NCBI RefSeq assembly: GCF_947500405.1
Contig: NZ_CANMRY010000001.1
Coordinates: 310,001 to 374,000, forward strand
Reading direction: 5' to 3'
Length of the DNA: 64,000 nucleotides
From: an uncultured Maribacter sp.
GTDB lineage: Bacteria > Bacteroidota > Bacteroidia > Flavobacteriales > Flavobacteriaceae
Position 1 is the stretch's first letter. Each line of letters opens with the position of its first letter. Below, one piece after another: positions 29,702 through 40,190 of the stretch. A program made the translations under genes and the position numbers. Under the pieces are notes generated by a model. It ran no database searches. It had not been told where the DNA came from and was given only the letters and a program-made list of their open reading frames with translations.

Positions 29702-31036
29702 TTATTCAGCTCTAAATGAAGCAATTTTATCTTTTAAGTCTTTTACAATTTCTGGGTTTGCTTCTGCAATATTATTTTTCTCAAATGGATCTTTTTCAAT
29801 ATTAAATAATTGCACTACTTCATCTTTCTTTCTTACCGGATCTGGTACGATAATTTTATACGGCGGAAAAATGGCCATATTGTAGAACATACTATTTTCA
29901 ATTGTATCAAAATCGTGTGCATATACTTCTCCAAAAATACCTTTACGCTCAGCTAATGTTTTTTTATCTAAAACACTTACGCCTGGAAGGTTTTCTGGTT
30001 TTTCAATTCCTAAAACATCAAGTACTGTAGGCACCATATCTATACTACTCGTTATAGTACTTTTATCCATTTCAGGTTTTATTTTTCCAGCCCATTTATA
30101 CATTATAGGTGTACGAATACCCATATCGTAAGGTGCGCGTTTGGAGTGTTTTAAATAGCCACTTTTCTCAGGGTTTTGCGCCCAACCATTATCACATACA
30201 TAAACAAATAATGTGTTTTCGGTTAAGCCTTTATCTTCAATTAAATCGAATAATTGTCCACAGGTTTCATCAAACCACTCACACATTGCCCAATACTTTG
30301 CTAAATGCTCTGAATCTGTTTTCTTTTTATACTTTTCAAATAAACGTTGTGGAGGATTATGAGGTCTGTGAGGCAAAAAAGGTGCATACCATAAAAAGAA
30401 AGGTTTCTTTTCTTTTAATGCTAAATTTACATAGCTATTAATCGTATCTAAACCTTTTCTTCCTATTTCCAATCCATAATCTCCATGTCTTCCACCACGC
30501 GTTGGATCTCCATGTGTCATACCATAATCAAAACCACCTATTTTGTGGTTACCATGCCACCATTTTCCTGTTTGAAATGATAGATACCCTTTTTCCTTTA
30601 GCATATCTGGAAGTGTGGCTTGCTTTTCGAATGCCGAAATAACAGGCTTATAGGCTTCTGCTCTTTCTTTTCCGCGGATATTACCACGATCATAGACCTT
30701 ATCATTTCCTAAAATTCCGTGGTCTTTAGGATACAAGCCTGTAATGATTGTTGCTAGAGAAGGCGAACACAATGGTGTTGGCACATAAGATTGTGTGAAA
30801 GCTAAACTTTCTGAAGCAAATTTGTCTATTCTTGGGGTTTCAATGTTTTCATCACCCATAAAACTATAGTCTGTCCAAGATTGGTCATCGGAAAGTATAA
30901 ATACAATGTTAGGTGGTTGCTCTGTAGATTCAGATACTTCAATGTTTTTTTCTGTACTGTTCTTGGTTTTATTCCCACAAGAAAAAACTAAGACAGTGAT
31001 TAAAAAGATAAAGCATGTGTTTTTTACTTTTTTCAT
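29702..31036 (-). CDS. S1 sulfatase-like lipoprotein with altered maturation motif
   Basis: The 444-residue lipoprotein (VLVFSCGNKTK) has the sulfatase fold: ILSDDQSWTDYSFMGD for the first metal ligands, QTGKWWHGNHKIGGFDYG, and YVCDNGWAQNPEKSGYLKHSKRAPYDMG near the second metal site. The formylglycine motif is PLCSPSLATIITG: Cys90 is kept but the arginine four residues later is leucine (L94). That arginine belongs to the CxPxR sequence read by formylglycine-generating enzymes and also contacts the active site. The second site has DNGW where many S1 members have DHG. The protein may be an unusual subfamily or inactive as a sulfatase. Confidence 0.82.
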   Translation of the reverse strand: MKKVKNTCFIFLITVLVFSCGNKTKNSTEKNIEVSESTEQPPNIVFILSDDQSWTDYSFMGDENIETPRIDKFASESLAFTQSYVPTPLCSPSLATIITGLYPKDHGILGNDKVYDRGNIRGKERAEAYKPVISAFEKQATLPDMLKEKGYLSFQTGKWWHGNHKIGGFDYGMTHGDPTRGGRHGDYGLEIGRKGLDTINSYVNLALKEKKPFFLWYAPFLPHRPHNPPQRLFEKYKKKTDSEHLAKYWAMCEWFDETCGQLFDLIEDKGLTENTLFVYVCDNGWAQNPEKSGYLKHSKRAPYDMGIRTPIMYKWAGKIKPEMDKSTITSSIDMVPTVLDVLGIEKPENLPGVSVLDKKTLAERKGIFGEVYAHDFDTIENSMFYNMAIFPPYKIIVPDPVRKKDEVVQLFNIEKDPFEKNNIAEANPEIVKDLKDKIASFRAE

Positions 31037-31072
31037 TATTGTTATTTGATTTATGGTTTGATTTATTATTCG

Positions 31073-32488
31073 TTATTTTTTTAGTATTTGGGCTTTGTTT
31101 TTAGAGCGCTGTATTGGGCCATTATCCCCTAACAAATACATTTTCTTAAAATCTGTTCCCTTTTCTTTTGCTCCTACAATCATTCTAGCATCAGGATGTG
31201 GATTATCAATTAGAGCTGATATCACAAACCCAGAATTTTTTCGACTTAAAAAAACAGGACCTTTCTTAAATGATTCACCGCCATCAAAGCTGTCCCATCT
31301 ACTAATTTCTCTAACATCTTCTTGGGATTTACTTTCTAAATATAAGCTAACTTCTGTGGTAGATTTCGCTTCAATATCTACATCTCCTTTAGGTAGGTTA
31401 AAATTCTCGCTTTTTAGCCACTCTTGTCCATTCCATCTAAAAAATTGTATGCGTTTCGGACCGCTTCTTTTTTCGCCTACATCTGGACCAACCAAAACCC
31501 CCACATGTGGATTACCATTTGGGTCTACATCAGTTATACCTTGAAACGTCCAATCTTCAACTATTGCTCTTACCAAGGTTTTTTTATCTGCCATTTCTTT
31601 AGTCAAAGGCATTGTTAAAGGTTCATTTTTAACATTTTTCCAAACATCCGTTTTTGTATCAAAGACCATATAATATAAGTTGTGTCGTTCTGGAATATGC
31701 CCACGTGCGTCTTGCGCATTATTTCTATCTCTACAAATATGATAGTCGAACGCTACGATAATATCGTCTCCATTACCCCTACTTACCCAAGGATACCATG
31801 AATCTTCGGCTTCGATATCTGTTCTTCTTTTATGTTTTAAAAAGGAAACTGGCTCTTCAAAAGTTTTACCGTTATCTGTTGATTTTTGATACACCCAATC
31901 GCTTCTATGCGCACCGTGGCGATAAAACAAATAGATATCGCCATTAGCCATTTTTATAAACTGACTATAGGTTCCAAATAATGAAATATTATCTAATGTT
32001 TCCCACTCAGAAATATCTAAAGGTTTTTTAGAAACCGCATGTAAATTTTTTCCATAATGATGATTCCCTAAAAGGTTTTTACCATCTTCGGGTGTCCCGC
32101 CATGCCCTCCAAAAGCAATATGAATATATCCCGCATCGTCAATAAGCAATGCTGGTTTACCATGATTGTCTATTTTTTTCTTTCGATTAGGGTCTTTCCC
32201 CATTTCGCTGACACCTGCTTTAAATGGGCCTTTCCATTCTTTAGTGGTATGATTATAAGAAGCCACGTAAGGGTCTTCAAAAGCACCTTGATAAGCAACA
32301 TAAGTAATGCCTTTATGATATACACCTGATGGATGTTGTACAATGGCCACCGCATTGCCATAACCATTATCCGCGAAGTAATCTACCATTTTATTACCTC
32401 CCGTTATTGCTTGTTTGTCTTTGGGTTTCGTTACACAACCCAACAAACAAAAACAAATAAAAAGATTTATATAAAAATATTTAGTCAT
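31073..32488 (-). CDS. BNR_4 beta-propeller lipoprotein, possible ulvan lyase
   Basis: The 471-residue lipoprotein (CFCLLGCVTK) shows propeller blades with the order typical of BNR_4 proteins: NGYGNAVAIVQHPSGVYHKG, TYVAYQGAFEDPYVASYNH, DNHGKPALLIDDAGYIHIAF and GQWLIFYRHG-like GDIYLFYRHGAHRSDW. PL24 and PL25 ulvan lyases are seven-bladed propellers of this kind that use His and Tyr residues for elimination; many other BNR_4 proteins are uncharacterised. A lyase acting on rhamnose-glucuronate links is thus likely but not shown. It overlaps the upstream GH106 gene by 8 bases, so the two are translated together. Confidence 0.75.
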   Translation of the reverse strand: MTKYFYINLFICFCLLGCVTKPKDKQAITGGNKMVDYFADNGYGNAVAIVQHPSGVYHKGITYVAYQGAFEDPYVASYNHTTKEWKGPFKAGVSEMGKDPNRKKKIDNHGKPALLIDDAGYIHIAFGGHGGTPEDGKNLLGNHHYGKNLHAVSKKPLDISEWETLDNISLFGTYSQFIKMANGDIYLFYRHGAHRSDWVYQKSTDNGKTFEEPVSFLKHKRRTDIEAEDSWYPWVSRGNGDDIIVAFDYHICRDRNNAQDARGHIPERHNLYYMVFDTKTDVWKNVKNEPLTMPLTKEMADKKTLVRAIVEDWTFQGITDVDPNGNPHVGVLVGPDVGEKRSGPKRIQFFRWNGQEWLKSENFNLPKGDVDIEAKSTTEVSLYLESKSQEDVREISRWDSFDGGESFKKGPVFLSRKNSGFVISALIDNPHPDARMIVGAKEKGTDFKKMYLLGDNGPIQRSKNKAQILKK

Positions 32489-35400
32489 TAGTACTTTCTA
32501 GCTTTACAGTTTCAAAAAATATAAGTTTTACAGGGCCTAACAATCCAGAGGTTAATAAATCATCATTTTTATTATAATGATTCCAACTAGCAAATGTTGT
32601 TCTTTTTGATGGACGCTCAGTTTCGTTTAATAACCAATCTGGAAGTGGTTTCGCGCGTTTGCCTTGTCTTGGATAGTCTAACGATAGTTTTTCATCTCCA
32701 ATCAATCGATTGGACCATAAATTAGTCACTTTAACTTCTAAGGTGTTCTTTCCTTTCTTTATAAAATCATTAATATTTACTCTGAAAGGTGCTTTCCAAA
32801 ATACCCCTGCATTTTTCCCATTGATGATAACCTCAGCAATAACAGATACACTCCCTAAATCTAAAGTCAAGCTTTTATTCGATTGAAGGTGTTCTTCAGA
32901 CAAGATAAAATCTTTCTTGTAAGAAGCTGTTCCTGAAAAATGTTGAATAACTTCATCTTTAGCATCTGTCCAAAATATCAAATTAGGAAACGTTTCTTTT
33001 TTTGAAGCTTCAGAGTTTATCGGAAAAGAAACTTCCCAAGCACCTGACAACTCTATTGGTTTTGATATAGATTTTACTTCTATCTCTTTTATTTCTCCTG
33101 ATGCAATCTTGTAAATTATTTTTCCTGCATAAGGTGTTGTCCAGTTTATTGCATCATCTTTAAATTCTAATGCTGTTTTTGAAATGTCTTTAGACAATTT
33201 TAAAAGTTGCCCTTTAGGAATAAACATAGTGCGTTCTTCTCCATCAGTTTTATAAGTGATTTTTAAAACGGTTTTATCACCTTCAGGTGTTTTATTGTCG
33301 ATTAATTTATCGGTAACTGGAATGTTATAATTTCCTGAACTTACTGAATTTTTTATTTTATTGGTAACATCAAACGTTTTGTAATTCTCAGGAATACCTG
33401 TTGTTTCCCCTTTAAACTTTCCAAAAACCGCTTTTAGTACTTTTAATTTTTGATGACCTGCATCTATTTCGATATGTTCACGTTCTTCCGCATAAATCTG
33501 TTTTTTAGTATCGCCAATTTGGTATTCCATTCGAAACTCCTTTTTGTAGCCCATGGCAGGATCACAATCGCAAAAAGCTCTTGACATTTTAAAATCGAGC
33601 TTGTTACCTTTAACCGCATTAGCAACTTTAGCAGTAATATCAATTAAACCCTCTTGCAAAAATGTACCGTATTCTGCTTTTACAATTTCTAAATTAGAAA
33701 GTGGTTCTGCCTTAGAAGGTTTTAGTTCTGTTGAAACTTCTAGTATATGGTTTGCATTCGCAGGCTTTTTAAAGATAATAAATACAGATTCTTCCATGCC
33801 TAAGGATAAAGGCACTGTTGTTGTTCCATCTTTATTTTCTTTAAAAACTACCACATCTTTTATCGAGCCTTTTTCTGAATCCCAGAGTTCTGGTTGCTTT
33901 CCTGAAACTCGAAAACGTGCTATAATTTCTCTAGCTTCTTTTCTAGCATTCGCAATAAAATAGATATCTGCATCAGCTGTTTTTCTATGGATGAAACTCA
34001 AATCTGAATTATCACTACTTTCAATTTTGAAATCGGAGATTTTATTACTTAATGCTTCTTTTATAGATACCTCCTTGACTAATTCTTTTATCCATAATTC
34101 ATCAACATAAGTTTTAACTTCTTCATCACAGTTTGGATAATTGGTTAAACTTGGCGATTGCTTCGGTTGTTTTCCAATTACCTTTGCACCACCATCTACC
34201 AACTCTTTTATTTTTTCTAAAGTTTCTGGCTTTATAAAGTTTGATTCTGGTAATACCAAAAGTTTATAAGCGTTACCAACAGCCGAATAAATCGTTCCGT
34301 TTTTAACGGTTACGTCTTTTAATTTATTGGCACCAATCAAATCATAATCAAAACCCATTGCTTTAATTTCTGGTTTAATGAAGCCTGTATTTGGCGATGA
34401 TTCTCCTGTAAACACTAAAACATCAGCAACATTTTTACCTTGTTGCAATAAATACTGAGAACGTGCCAAGTAGTCCATATAAGACTTACTTTGTTTCCAC
34501 CAAGTGTTTAAACGGTTAAAATCAAAACCGTGATAACTTAACGCCAAACCTGGGGCTACATCCCAAGGCTGATGCACATAGGTATGAAAAATGAATCGTG
34601 TAATGCCTTCCGCCCAAGCGCGATCACCAATTGATTTTATGTTTGCCGGGTGTTTATCCCAACCTCCAATTCCGGTAAAAGACTCTGCCCCAACTATGGC
34701 ACTACCATTTAAATGTGCTATGGATGACACAAATTTTGGCGAATCGAAAAACGGATAACCTCCACTCCAAAATTCGCACATTACAATATCTCCGGTTGCC
34801 CCTACTTGCATATTATCAAAAGGTCCCCAATACGGTTCTACAGAAAATTGCATCCCGTTTTTATTACATAAATCTCCAAAATGAGCATAGTAATTCTCTG
34901 CAATTAAGTCTCCAATGGTTCTTCTAAAATCCCAAAGAAAACGTTCTGATATTTCCCCACTTTCTACATAATAGCCTGCTAAAGTTGGCAAATATGCTGT
35001 TAAATCATAACCTCTTAAACTTTCAAATTGCCTATCGAAACCTGTAGTCCAGTTGGTGGTTTCTACTTCATAACTATCAATTATGCAATTATTTACAGTT
35101 GTTCCTACTAAAGTTCCTAATTTATCAATAATCGGTTGTACACCAGCTTCCCAATAAGCATCTACTGCTTTTTTATTCATTTTATCCACCTCTAAACCTT
35201 TGGCTTCTGGCGGGGCTGGTCTGTTGGTGGTACCAATTGGTGTATGTCCTAATCGTAAAATAACCCAATCGCCTTTAGGTACTTCCCAATTTAAAACGCC
35301 ATCTTCAGATAGTTTTGAAGTTATATTGATAATGGTTTCTTTTTGGATAACTGCTTCTTTTGAAATCGTTTTTGTGTCTGGTAACAAATGATTTCGAATA

Positions 35401-35987
35401 CGTTCGGAAAGCATTTTATAGTCTAAACCATCAATTTTTATAGTTTGATTAGGTCTTGGAAAGGCCAAAACTGCGATGTCTTTATAGTAATCAAATTTGG
35501 TTTTAGGTTTTGGTAAAGCTTGTTTGATTGTTTTTCCCCCTTTAATAGTAAGTTCACTAAAAACTACAGTTTGCATCGCATTTTCTTCGGTTACCCAAGG
35601 TCCTCCACTAGAAGACCAACCTGCGCTATTATGAAATGCCATTTCTAAGCCCAAACGTTGTGCTTCTTCCGCAGAAAACTTAAATAAGTCTAGCCATTCT
35701 TCACTAAAATATTTAACTGGCCCTTGTGGAAATCCTAAATGCACATTAAACAATTGTGCTTCTTGAATGCCAACAGCTTTCATCGCTTCTAAATCTTTAG
35801 TTATACCCGATTTAGATACGTTACCGCTAATCCAATGCCACCACGTTCTGGCTTTGGCTTCATTTGGTGGGTTTTGGAATCCTGATTCAAGACTAACTTC
35901 GTTTTCTGAACTATTAGACACTTTTGGGCTTTGGCAGGATACTAAAATCGAAACTACTAAGATTAGTGATATTATAGTTTTTTTCAT
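32481..35987 (-). CDS. GH106 alpha-L-rhamnosidase
   Basis: The 1168-residue lipoprotein (SILVSCQSPK) begins its mature part with the GH106 hallmark sequence: FQNPPNEAKARTWWHWISGN, then GITKDLEAMKAVGIQEAQLFN and MAFHNSAGWSSSGGPWV. The barrel continues through IDSYEVETTNWTTGFDRQF and WGPFDNMQVGATGDIVMCEFW. Several beta domains follow, ending in a galactose-binding-like jelly roll (SVSVIAEVIINGKNAGVFW). GH106 enzymes are calcium-dependent inverting alpha-L-rhamnosidases, known from rhamnogalacturonan and also found in algal glycan loci. Length is within the family range. It would remove terminal rhamnose from oligosaccharides after desulfation. Confidence 0.92.
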   Translation of the reverse strand: MKKTIISLILVVSILVSCQSPKVSNSSENEVSLESGFQNPPNEAKARTWWHWISGNVSKSGITKDLEAMKAVGIQEAQLFNVHLGFPQGPVKYFSEEWLDLFKFSAEEAQRLGLEMAFHNSAGWSSSGGPWVTEENAMQTVVFSELTIKGGKTIKQALPKPKTKFDYYKDIAVLAFPRPNQTIKIDGLDYKMLSERIRNHLLPDTKTISKEAVIQKETIINITSKLSEDGVLNWEVPKGDWVILRLGHTPIGTTNRPAPPEAKGLEVDKMNKKAVDAYWEAGVQPIIDKLGTLVGTTVNNCIIDSYEVETTNWTTGFDRQFESLRGYDLTAYLPTLAGYYVESGEISERFLWDFRRTIGDLIAENYYAHFGDLCNKNGMQFSVEPYWGPFDNMQVGATGDIVMCEFWSGGYPFFDSPKFVSSIAHLNGSAIVGAESFTGIGGWDKHPANIKSIGDRAWAEGITRFIFHTYVHQPWDVAPGLALSYHGFDFNRLNTWWKQSKSYMDYLARSQYLLQQGKNVADVLVFTGESSPNTGFIKPEIKAMGFDYDLIGANKLKDVTVKNGTIYSAVGNAYKLLVLPESNFIKPETLEKIKELVDGGAKVIGKQPKQSPSLTNYPNCDEEVKTYVDELWIKELVKEVSIKEALSNKISDFKIESSDNSDLSFIHRKTADADIYFIANARKEAREIIARFRVSGKQPELWDSEKGSIKDVVVFKENKDGTTTVPLSLGMEESVFIIFKKPANANHILEVSTELKPSKAEPLSNLEIVKAEYGTFLQEGLIDITAKVANAVKGNKLDFKMSRAFCDCDPAMGYKKEFRMEYQIGDTKKQIYAEEREHIEIDAGHQKLKVLKAVFGKFKGETTGIPENYKTFDVTNKIKNSVSSGNYNIPVTDKLIDNKTPEGDKTVLKITYKTDGEERTMFIPKGQLLKLSKDISKTALEFKDDAINWTTPYAGKIIYKIASGEIKEIEVKSISKPIELSGAWEVSFPINSEASKKETFPNLIFWTDAKDEVIQHFSGTASYKKDFILSEEHLQSNKSLTLDLGSVSVIAEVIINGKNAGVFWKAPFRVNINDFIKKGKNTLEVKVTNLWSNRLIGDEKLSLDYPRQGKRAKPLPDWLLNETERPSKRTTFASWNHYNKNDDLLTSGLLGPVKLIFFETVKLESTND

Positions 35988-36002
35988 TTTTTTCTTGAAT
36001 TA

Positions 36003-37115
36003 TTAATGCTTGTTGTTTTCCTGATTTACCTGCTGTAATACTTTATCAAAAGAAGTATCCTTTAAATTTTCACTAATGTATTTTAAATCTCTAATTAGCT
36101 TTTCTTCGGAGTGCTTTTTACTCTTAATTTGTTGATATTCCCATTTTTTTTCATCGGTTAGATACGTCGTTAAATATTTATAGGCAGCTTTTACACTTCT
36201 ACCATCTTCAGAGGTAAACTCCCAAAGATTTATGTTTACTTTACGGCCTAATTTTACCAATTCTAAAAATGCGTTTAAATTCATTGTTGAATATGAAAAA
36301 GATTTGGTTCTCTTCAATTCATGAGGCTGGCTCCCATCAGGTTCAATCTGACTAAAAATTCTTGCTTTTGTAATAGTTAAAAGGTGTTTTTTAACAGCAT
36401 CCTTTTTATTTAAATACAATAAAATATTAAGCAACTGTAAATCGTAATGTGTGCCATGATTGTTTTCTCTTACTATGGCTTCTTTACCTAACTTACTATT
36501 TTGCAACCAATTTACATATTCTGTAAACCAATTTAACATACCTATTTCGGTATTTTTGTCTAGAACTCTTCTTTCTTTTGCTAATTCTAAAAAATTTGTA
36601 ATGTCTTTAAGCCCTGCAAATTCAATAATTCCAAAACACCTCCCCTCAGATCTTCCAGGAACGTATTGCCCATAATTCACATTGGGATTCATTTTTGTCT
36701 CGTCGTCTAAAAACCAAGCATTAATAAGTTCTAAACCTTTAAAGGCATACTTTTTTTCCTTACATAAATTATAGGCTTTAGCCAACACTTTTACAGCTGA
36801 AATAAAGTTCTTTTTCTCCACATAATCCGTAAAATCATTTCGAGTTTCTGGATTTATTTCTCCATCTTTTCTAACGTAAGGCAATCCATTATCAGCCGCA
36901 GGGTCTGGCCACCAATAAGGGCCAATACTCATATAATCGTGTTTACTTTTACTAGGAGGAATTCCAGTTTTATTTATTACCGAAAATGATTTTATAGTTA
37001 ATAAAGAATCTGCTTTTTTCAAGAGCTGATTATCGTTTTGAGCATTAGTACAACTGCATATACTTATTAAAAATATAACTAATGTATTGATGTAAAATGC
37101 AGATGTATTACTCAT
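36003..37115 (-). CDS. Alginate-lyase-like protein (PF05426 type toroid)
   Basis: The 370-residue exported protein has a signal peptide with CSCTNAQ, so it may be a lipoprotein. Conserved pieces of the alginate lyase-like fold are SKHDYMSIGPYWWPDPA, PNVNYGQYVPGRSEGRCFG (residues about 145-165), VRENNHGTHYDLQLLNILLY and PDGSQPHELKRTKSFSYSTMN. Family PL38, which includes glucuronan- and alginate-active lyases, and PL5 have this fold. In this locus cleavage next to glucuronate in the algal glycan is likely. Asn-His in ENNHGTHYD and the tyrosine in KSFSYSTMN are the expected catalytic residues. It lies between GH106 (15 bases) and GH2 (17 bases). Confidence 0.82.
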   Translation of the reverse strand: MSNTSAFYINTLVIFLISICSCTNAQNDNQLLKKADSLLTIKSFSVINKTGIPPSKSKHDYMSIGPYWWPDPAADNGLPYVRKDGEINPETRNDFTDYVEKKNFISAVKVLAKAYNLCKEKKYAFKGLELINAWFLDDETKMNPNVNYGQYVPGRSEGRCFGIIEFAGLKDITNFLELAKERRVLDKNTEIGMLNWFTEYVNWLQNSKLGKEAIVRENNHGTHYDLQLLNILLYLNKKDAVKKHLLTITKARIFSQIEPDGSQPHELKRTKSFSYSTMNLNAFLELVKLGRKVNINLWEFTSEDGRSVKAAYKYLTTYLTDEKKWEYQQIKSKKHSEEKLIRDLKYISENLKDTSFDKVLQQVNQENNKH

Positions 37116-37132
37116 AAAAAATACTTCAAAAA

Positions 37133-40100
37133 CTAATCAATAAACAACTCGTCAATGTAAGGACCACTTTCTCCTGTGGTTTCTATTCTAATATTATTTG
37201 CTCCAGCTTTAAGCCTTAATATAGCAGGCACAAATTTCCATTCCTTTTCCCATCCTCCAGTTGGTTTAAACTCCAAAGTTCTTACAAATTCATCATTCAA
37301 ATACAATTTCATAGTATGCAATTCTCCTTCATTATTATGCATATATCTAAAACGCATACTGTAATCGCCTTCTTCCCCATCGTTTTCTTGATAGAATGTG
37401 ATTGCACCTTCTTTACCATCAAATCGAACAAAACCACTTCCTTTATAACGATGTGCCTCCTTACTTACTGTTGCATCACCTTCAAGAATACCCTCTTCTG
37501 CCGAAATATTTACACCTCTACCAATCCACATATCTTTAGAATGCTCATCTCCCCAAAATAAACCTTGGTTTTTTCCAAAAGTTTCTTCCATTTTTAATAC
37601 AATTTTTCCATCTTGTTTTACAATGGATTTTACAGTTGTATTATCTTTAATTTTGAAAGCATCTTTGTATACTTTTCCATTAGTTTCTGGATTTTCTCCA
37701 TTTATGGTATATAAAATTTCTAAATCAGATGCTTTTAATTTTCCTAAAACAGCAAACTGTTTAGCTTCTATTGTTATTTTGTTTGAAGTATACAAAGCTT
37801 TATCGCCCAAAATAGCTCCTGTAATTATAGATGCGTTTTTCGCATTGGGTTGTTTTCTTAAAAATAATCTTGTTTTTCCAAAAAATAAAGCTCTAAAGTT
37901 TGATTTTGTTCTACTCGTAGAATCTATAGGATTTCCGTTTTCCATAGAAATCTTTTTTACATCGCCTTGAATATTATAATAGACTTTATTTTCTCCATAA
38001 GGATACAAATTGTTTTTTTCATCTAAACTTTCTGATGTGATAATGTAACTTGTGGTAAAACTGTCTTCAGCATTCAATTTTTCTATACTTGTTTTCAATT
38101 TTGATGGTTGTTTACTCGTAGAAAAAGAAGTTCTTTTTACTTCTTTACCATCAATATAAGCAAAGGCTTCTAACGTTCCTTCTTCAAAAGGAACCATCCA
38201 CTCGCATTGCATTTCGTTCCAAACTGTTCCTGGCTTGTCTTTCCCTAAGGATTTTCCGTTTAAAAACAACTCTACTTCATCCGCATTGGAATAGACCCAA
38301 ACTGGAATAACCGTTCCTTTTTTCATTCTTGGATGTGTCCAATGTGGCAAAATGTGTACCATTGGTTCTTTTGTCCATTGGCTTTGGTAGAAATAAAATA
38401 AATCCTTTTTAAAACCTGCTACATCTAAAGTGCCTCCCATAAATAAGTTAAAAGGTAGCCCGCCATGAACCAAACCAGCTTCTCCATAATAATCAAAACC
38501 AGTCCATCTAAAATGACCACTATGCCATGGACGGTCTCGCATTACTTCCCAATACTTTCTAGCTGAAACTCTTACAGTAGCATTGTCATAAGATGAATTA
38601 AAACTTTGTTTTCTGTTTCTCCAATTTTTTGGATCTATCCCTTCATAGAAAAAGATTTCTTTTTCCGTTAGATTTGGCAACTCATAAGTCCCAGGTAATT
38701 CATTATCTCTCCACCAAGTTTGAGTTCTGTAATACCCTCGTGTTTGCCATGTATGAGGCGCTTCTGTAGAAATGAATGGTTTGTCAAGTTTTTTACCTTC
38801 AATAAACGATTTGGTTTCAGAACCACCGTTCACACCTTCAATATCCATATCTTCTGGATTACCAGCCCCTGAAGTAAATAAACGTGTTGGGTCTAAACTT
38901 TTTCCGAATTTGATCAACTCAGAGCCAATAGGGCTGTGTGTTTCATTTCCTAAACTCCAAACAAAAATACTTGGGTGGTTTCTATCTCGAGTAATCCACT
39001 CTGTAACATCGTGTTGCCACCATTCATCAAAAGCTTGCTTGCCATAATCTTCAGGTGCTTTTTTATGCCACCCATCAAAAATCTCATCCATTACCAGCAA
39101 GCCAATTTCATCACAAATATCGTAAAACATTGGTGGTGTTGGGTTATGGGACGGACGAATAGCATTGATGCCCATATCTTTTAGACTCTGTAATTTCCAG
39201 CGTAGCAATGGTTTTGTCCAGGCTCCACCAACAGGACCGCCCTCCCAATGTTCGCAAACACCTTTTAGTTTTACGTTTTCGCCATTCAACCAAAACCCTG
39301 TTTCAATTTTCCACTCTACTGTTTTAAAACCAAAAGTAGATTCTATTTGATCTATTACTTTTTTACCATATAGAATTTGCGTAACAGCTTTATATAATTT
39401 TGGTGTTTCTGGACTCCACAATTCTGGATTTTCAACTTCTAATTGAACATTTGGATTATTTAATTTTAGCTTTTCACAGCTCTTATTGAGAAGCTTTCCG
39501 TTTGGAGCGTATATTTTTACTTCATATTGTAATCCTTTTTGGGTTGATGTAACTTCTGCATCAATATTTACAATAGCTTTTTCCTTTTCAATTGACGGTG
39601 TAGTTATAAATATAGTATTAGGTTTAAAATGAACAGAGTTTACTTCAATTAGCTTTACCGCAGCATAAATTCCACAAGGGTGATACCAACGTGCAGAGGG
39701 TTCTAATGAATTATCTACCCTTACTGCAATAGTGTTCTTTCCTTCTTTTAAATATTTTGAAATATCATATCTAAAACTAATATATCCGTAAGGTCTTTTC
39801 CCTAAATAATTTCCATTTACCCAAACTTCACTATTCATATATACACCATCAAAATTGATGTATGTTATGTTTGAAAGACTTTCTTTTTCTATGTTGAATT
39901 GTTTTCTATACCACCCAATTCCACCATCATGGTACCCACCTCCTTGACCTTGGTCTCCTCCTTTTCTCACCCCTTTTTCAAAAGACCAATCGTGTGGAAC
40001 ATTTAAGTTTTGCCAAGAAGTTGTGTCTACATTTTCTTGAGAAAAAGATGCATTATCTTCTAAAATAAAATTCCAGTTATTATTGAAGTTTGTTTCAATT

Positions 40101-40162
40101 CTTTGTGCACTAGACACCTGTATACAGAAGATTAAAAATAAAGTGAAAAAAGTATTTTTCAT
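37133..40162 (-). CDS. GH2 glycosidase with C-terminal carbohydrate-binding domain
   Basis: Exported protein with signal peptide TFFTLFLIFCIQVSSAQ. Counting from the upstream ATG at 40186, the sugar-binding domain covers residues 30-180, the barrel carries the acid/base Glu415 in WSLGNETHSP, and Glu475 in FISTEAPHTW is the probable nucleophile. A chitobiase-C-like segment lies near 840-900, and a CBM6-like jelly roll ends the protein (GAITFYQENDGEEGDYSMRF). I prefer ATG at 40162 because the promoter's expected start lies at about 40185, too close for the upstream codons. GH2 covers beta-galactosidases, beta-glucuronidases, beta-mannosidases and others; specificity is open. It heads the 20 kb degradation operon. 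Confidence 0.85.
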   Translation of the reverse strand: MKNTFFTLFLIFCIQVSSAQRIETNFNNNWNFILEDNASFSQENVDTTSWQNLNVPHDWSFEKGVRKGGDQGQGGGYHDGGIGWYRKQFNIEKESLSNITYINFDGVYMNSEVWVNGNYLGKRPYGYISFRYDISKYLKEGKNTIAVRVDNSLEPSARWYHPCGIYAAVKLIEVNSVHFKPNTIFITTPSIEKEKAIVNIDAEVTSTQKGLQYEVKIYAPNGKLLNKSCEKLKLNNPNVQLEVENPELWSPETPKLYKAVTQILYGKKVIDQIESTFGFKTVEWKIETGFWLNGENVKLKGVCEHWEGGPVGGAWTKPLLRWKLQSLKDMGINAIRPSHNPTPPMFYDICDEIGLLVMDEIFDGWHKKAPEDYGKQAFDEWWQHDVTEWITRDRNHPSIFVWSLGNETHSPIGSELIKFGKSLDPTRLFTSGAGNPEDMDIEGVNGGSETKSFIEGKKLDKPFISTEAPHTWQTRGYYRTQTWWRDNELPGTYELPNLTEKEIFFYEGIDPKNWRNRKQSFNSSYDNATVRVSARKYWEVMRDRPWHSGHFRWTGFDYYGEAGLVHGGLPFNLFMGGTLDVAGFKKDLFYFYQSQWTKEPMVHILPHWTHPRMKKGTVIPVWVYSNADEVELFLNGKSLGKDKPGTVWNEMQCEWMVPFEEGTLEAFAYIDGKEVKRTSFSTSKQPSKLKTSIEKLNAEDSFTTSYIITSESLDEKNNLYPYGENKVYYNIQGDVKKISMENGNPIDSTSRTKSNFRALFFGKTRLFLRKQPNAKNASIITGAILGDKALYTSNKITIEAKQFAVLGKLKASDLEILYTINGENPETNGKVYKDAFKIKDNTTVKSIVKQDGKIVLKMEETFGKNQGLFWGDEHSKDMWIGRGVNISAEEGILEGDATVSKEAHRYKGSGFVRFDGKEGAITFYQENDGEEGDYSMRFRYMHNNEGELHTMKLYLNDEFVRTLEFKPTGGWEKEWKFVPAILRLKAGANNIRIETTGESGPYIDELFID

Positions 40163-40190
40163 TAGTCTAAATTGGTTTGTCATCATTATA

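Noticed and set aside
31095..31544. Open frame of 149 codons on the plus strand
   Set aside because: It lies wholly antisense to the BNR_4 lipoprotein gene, whose protein has clear family motifs; the plus-strand product has none.
33553..33963. Open frame of 136 codons on the plus strand
   Set aside because: It is antisense to the GH106 gene and its product shows no recognisable domain; low stop density follows from the codon use of the real gene.
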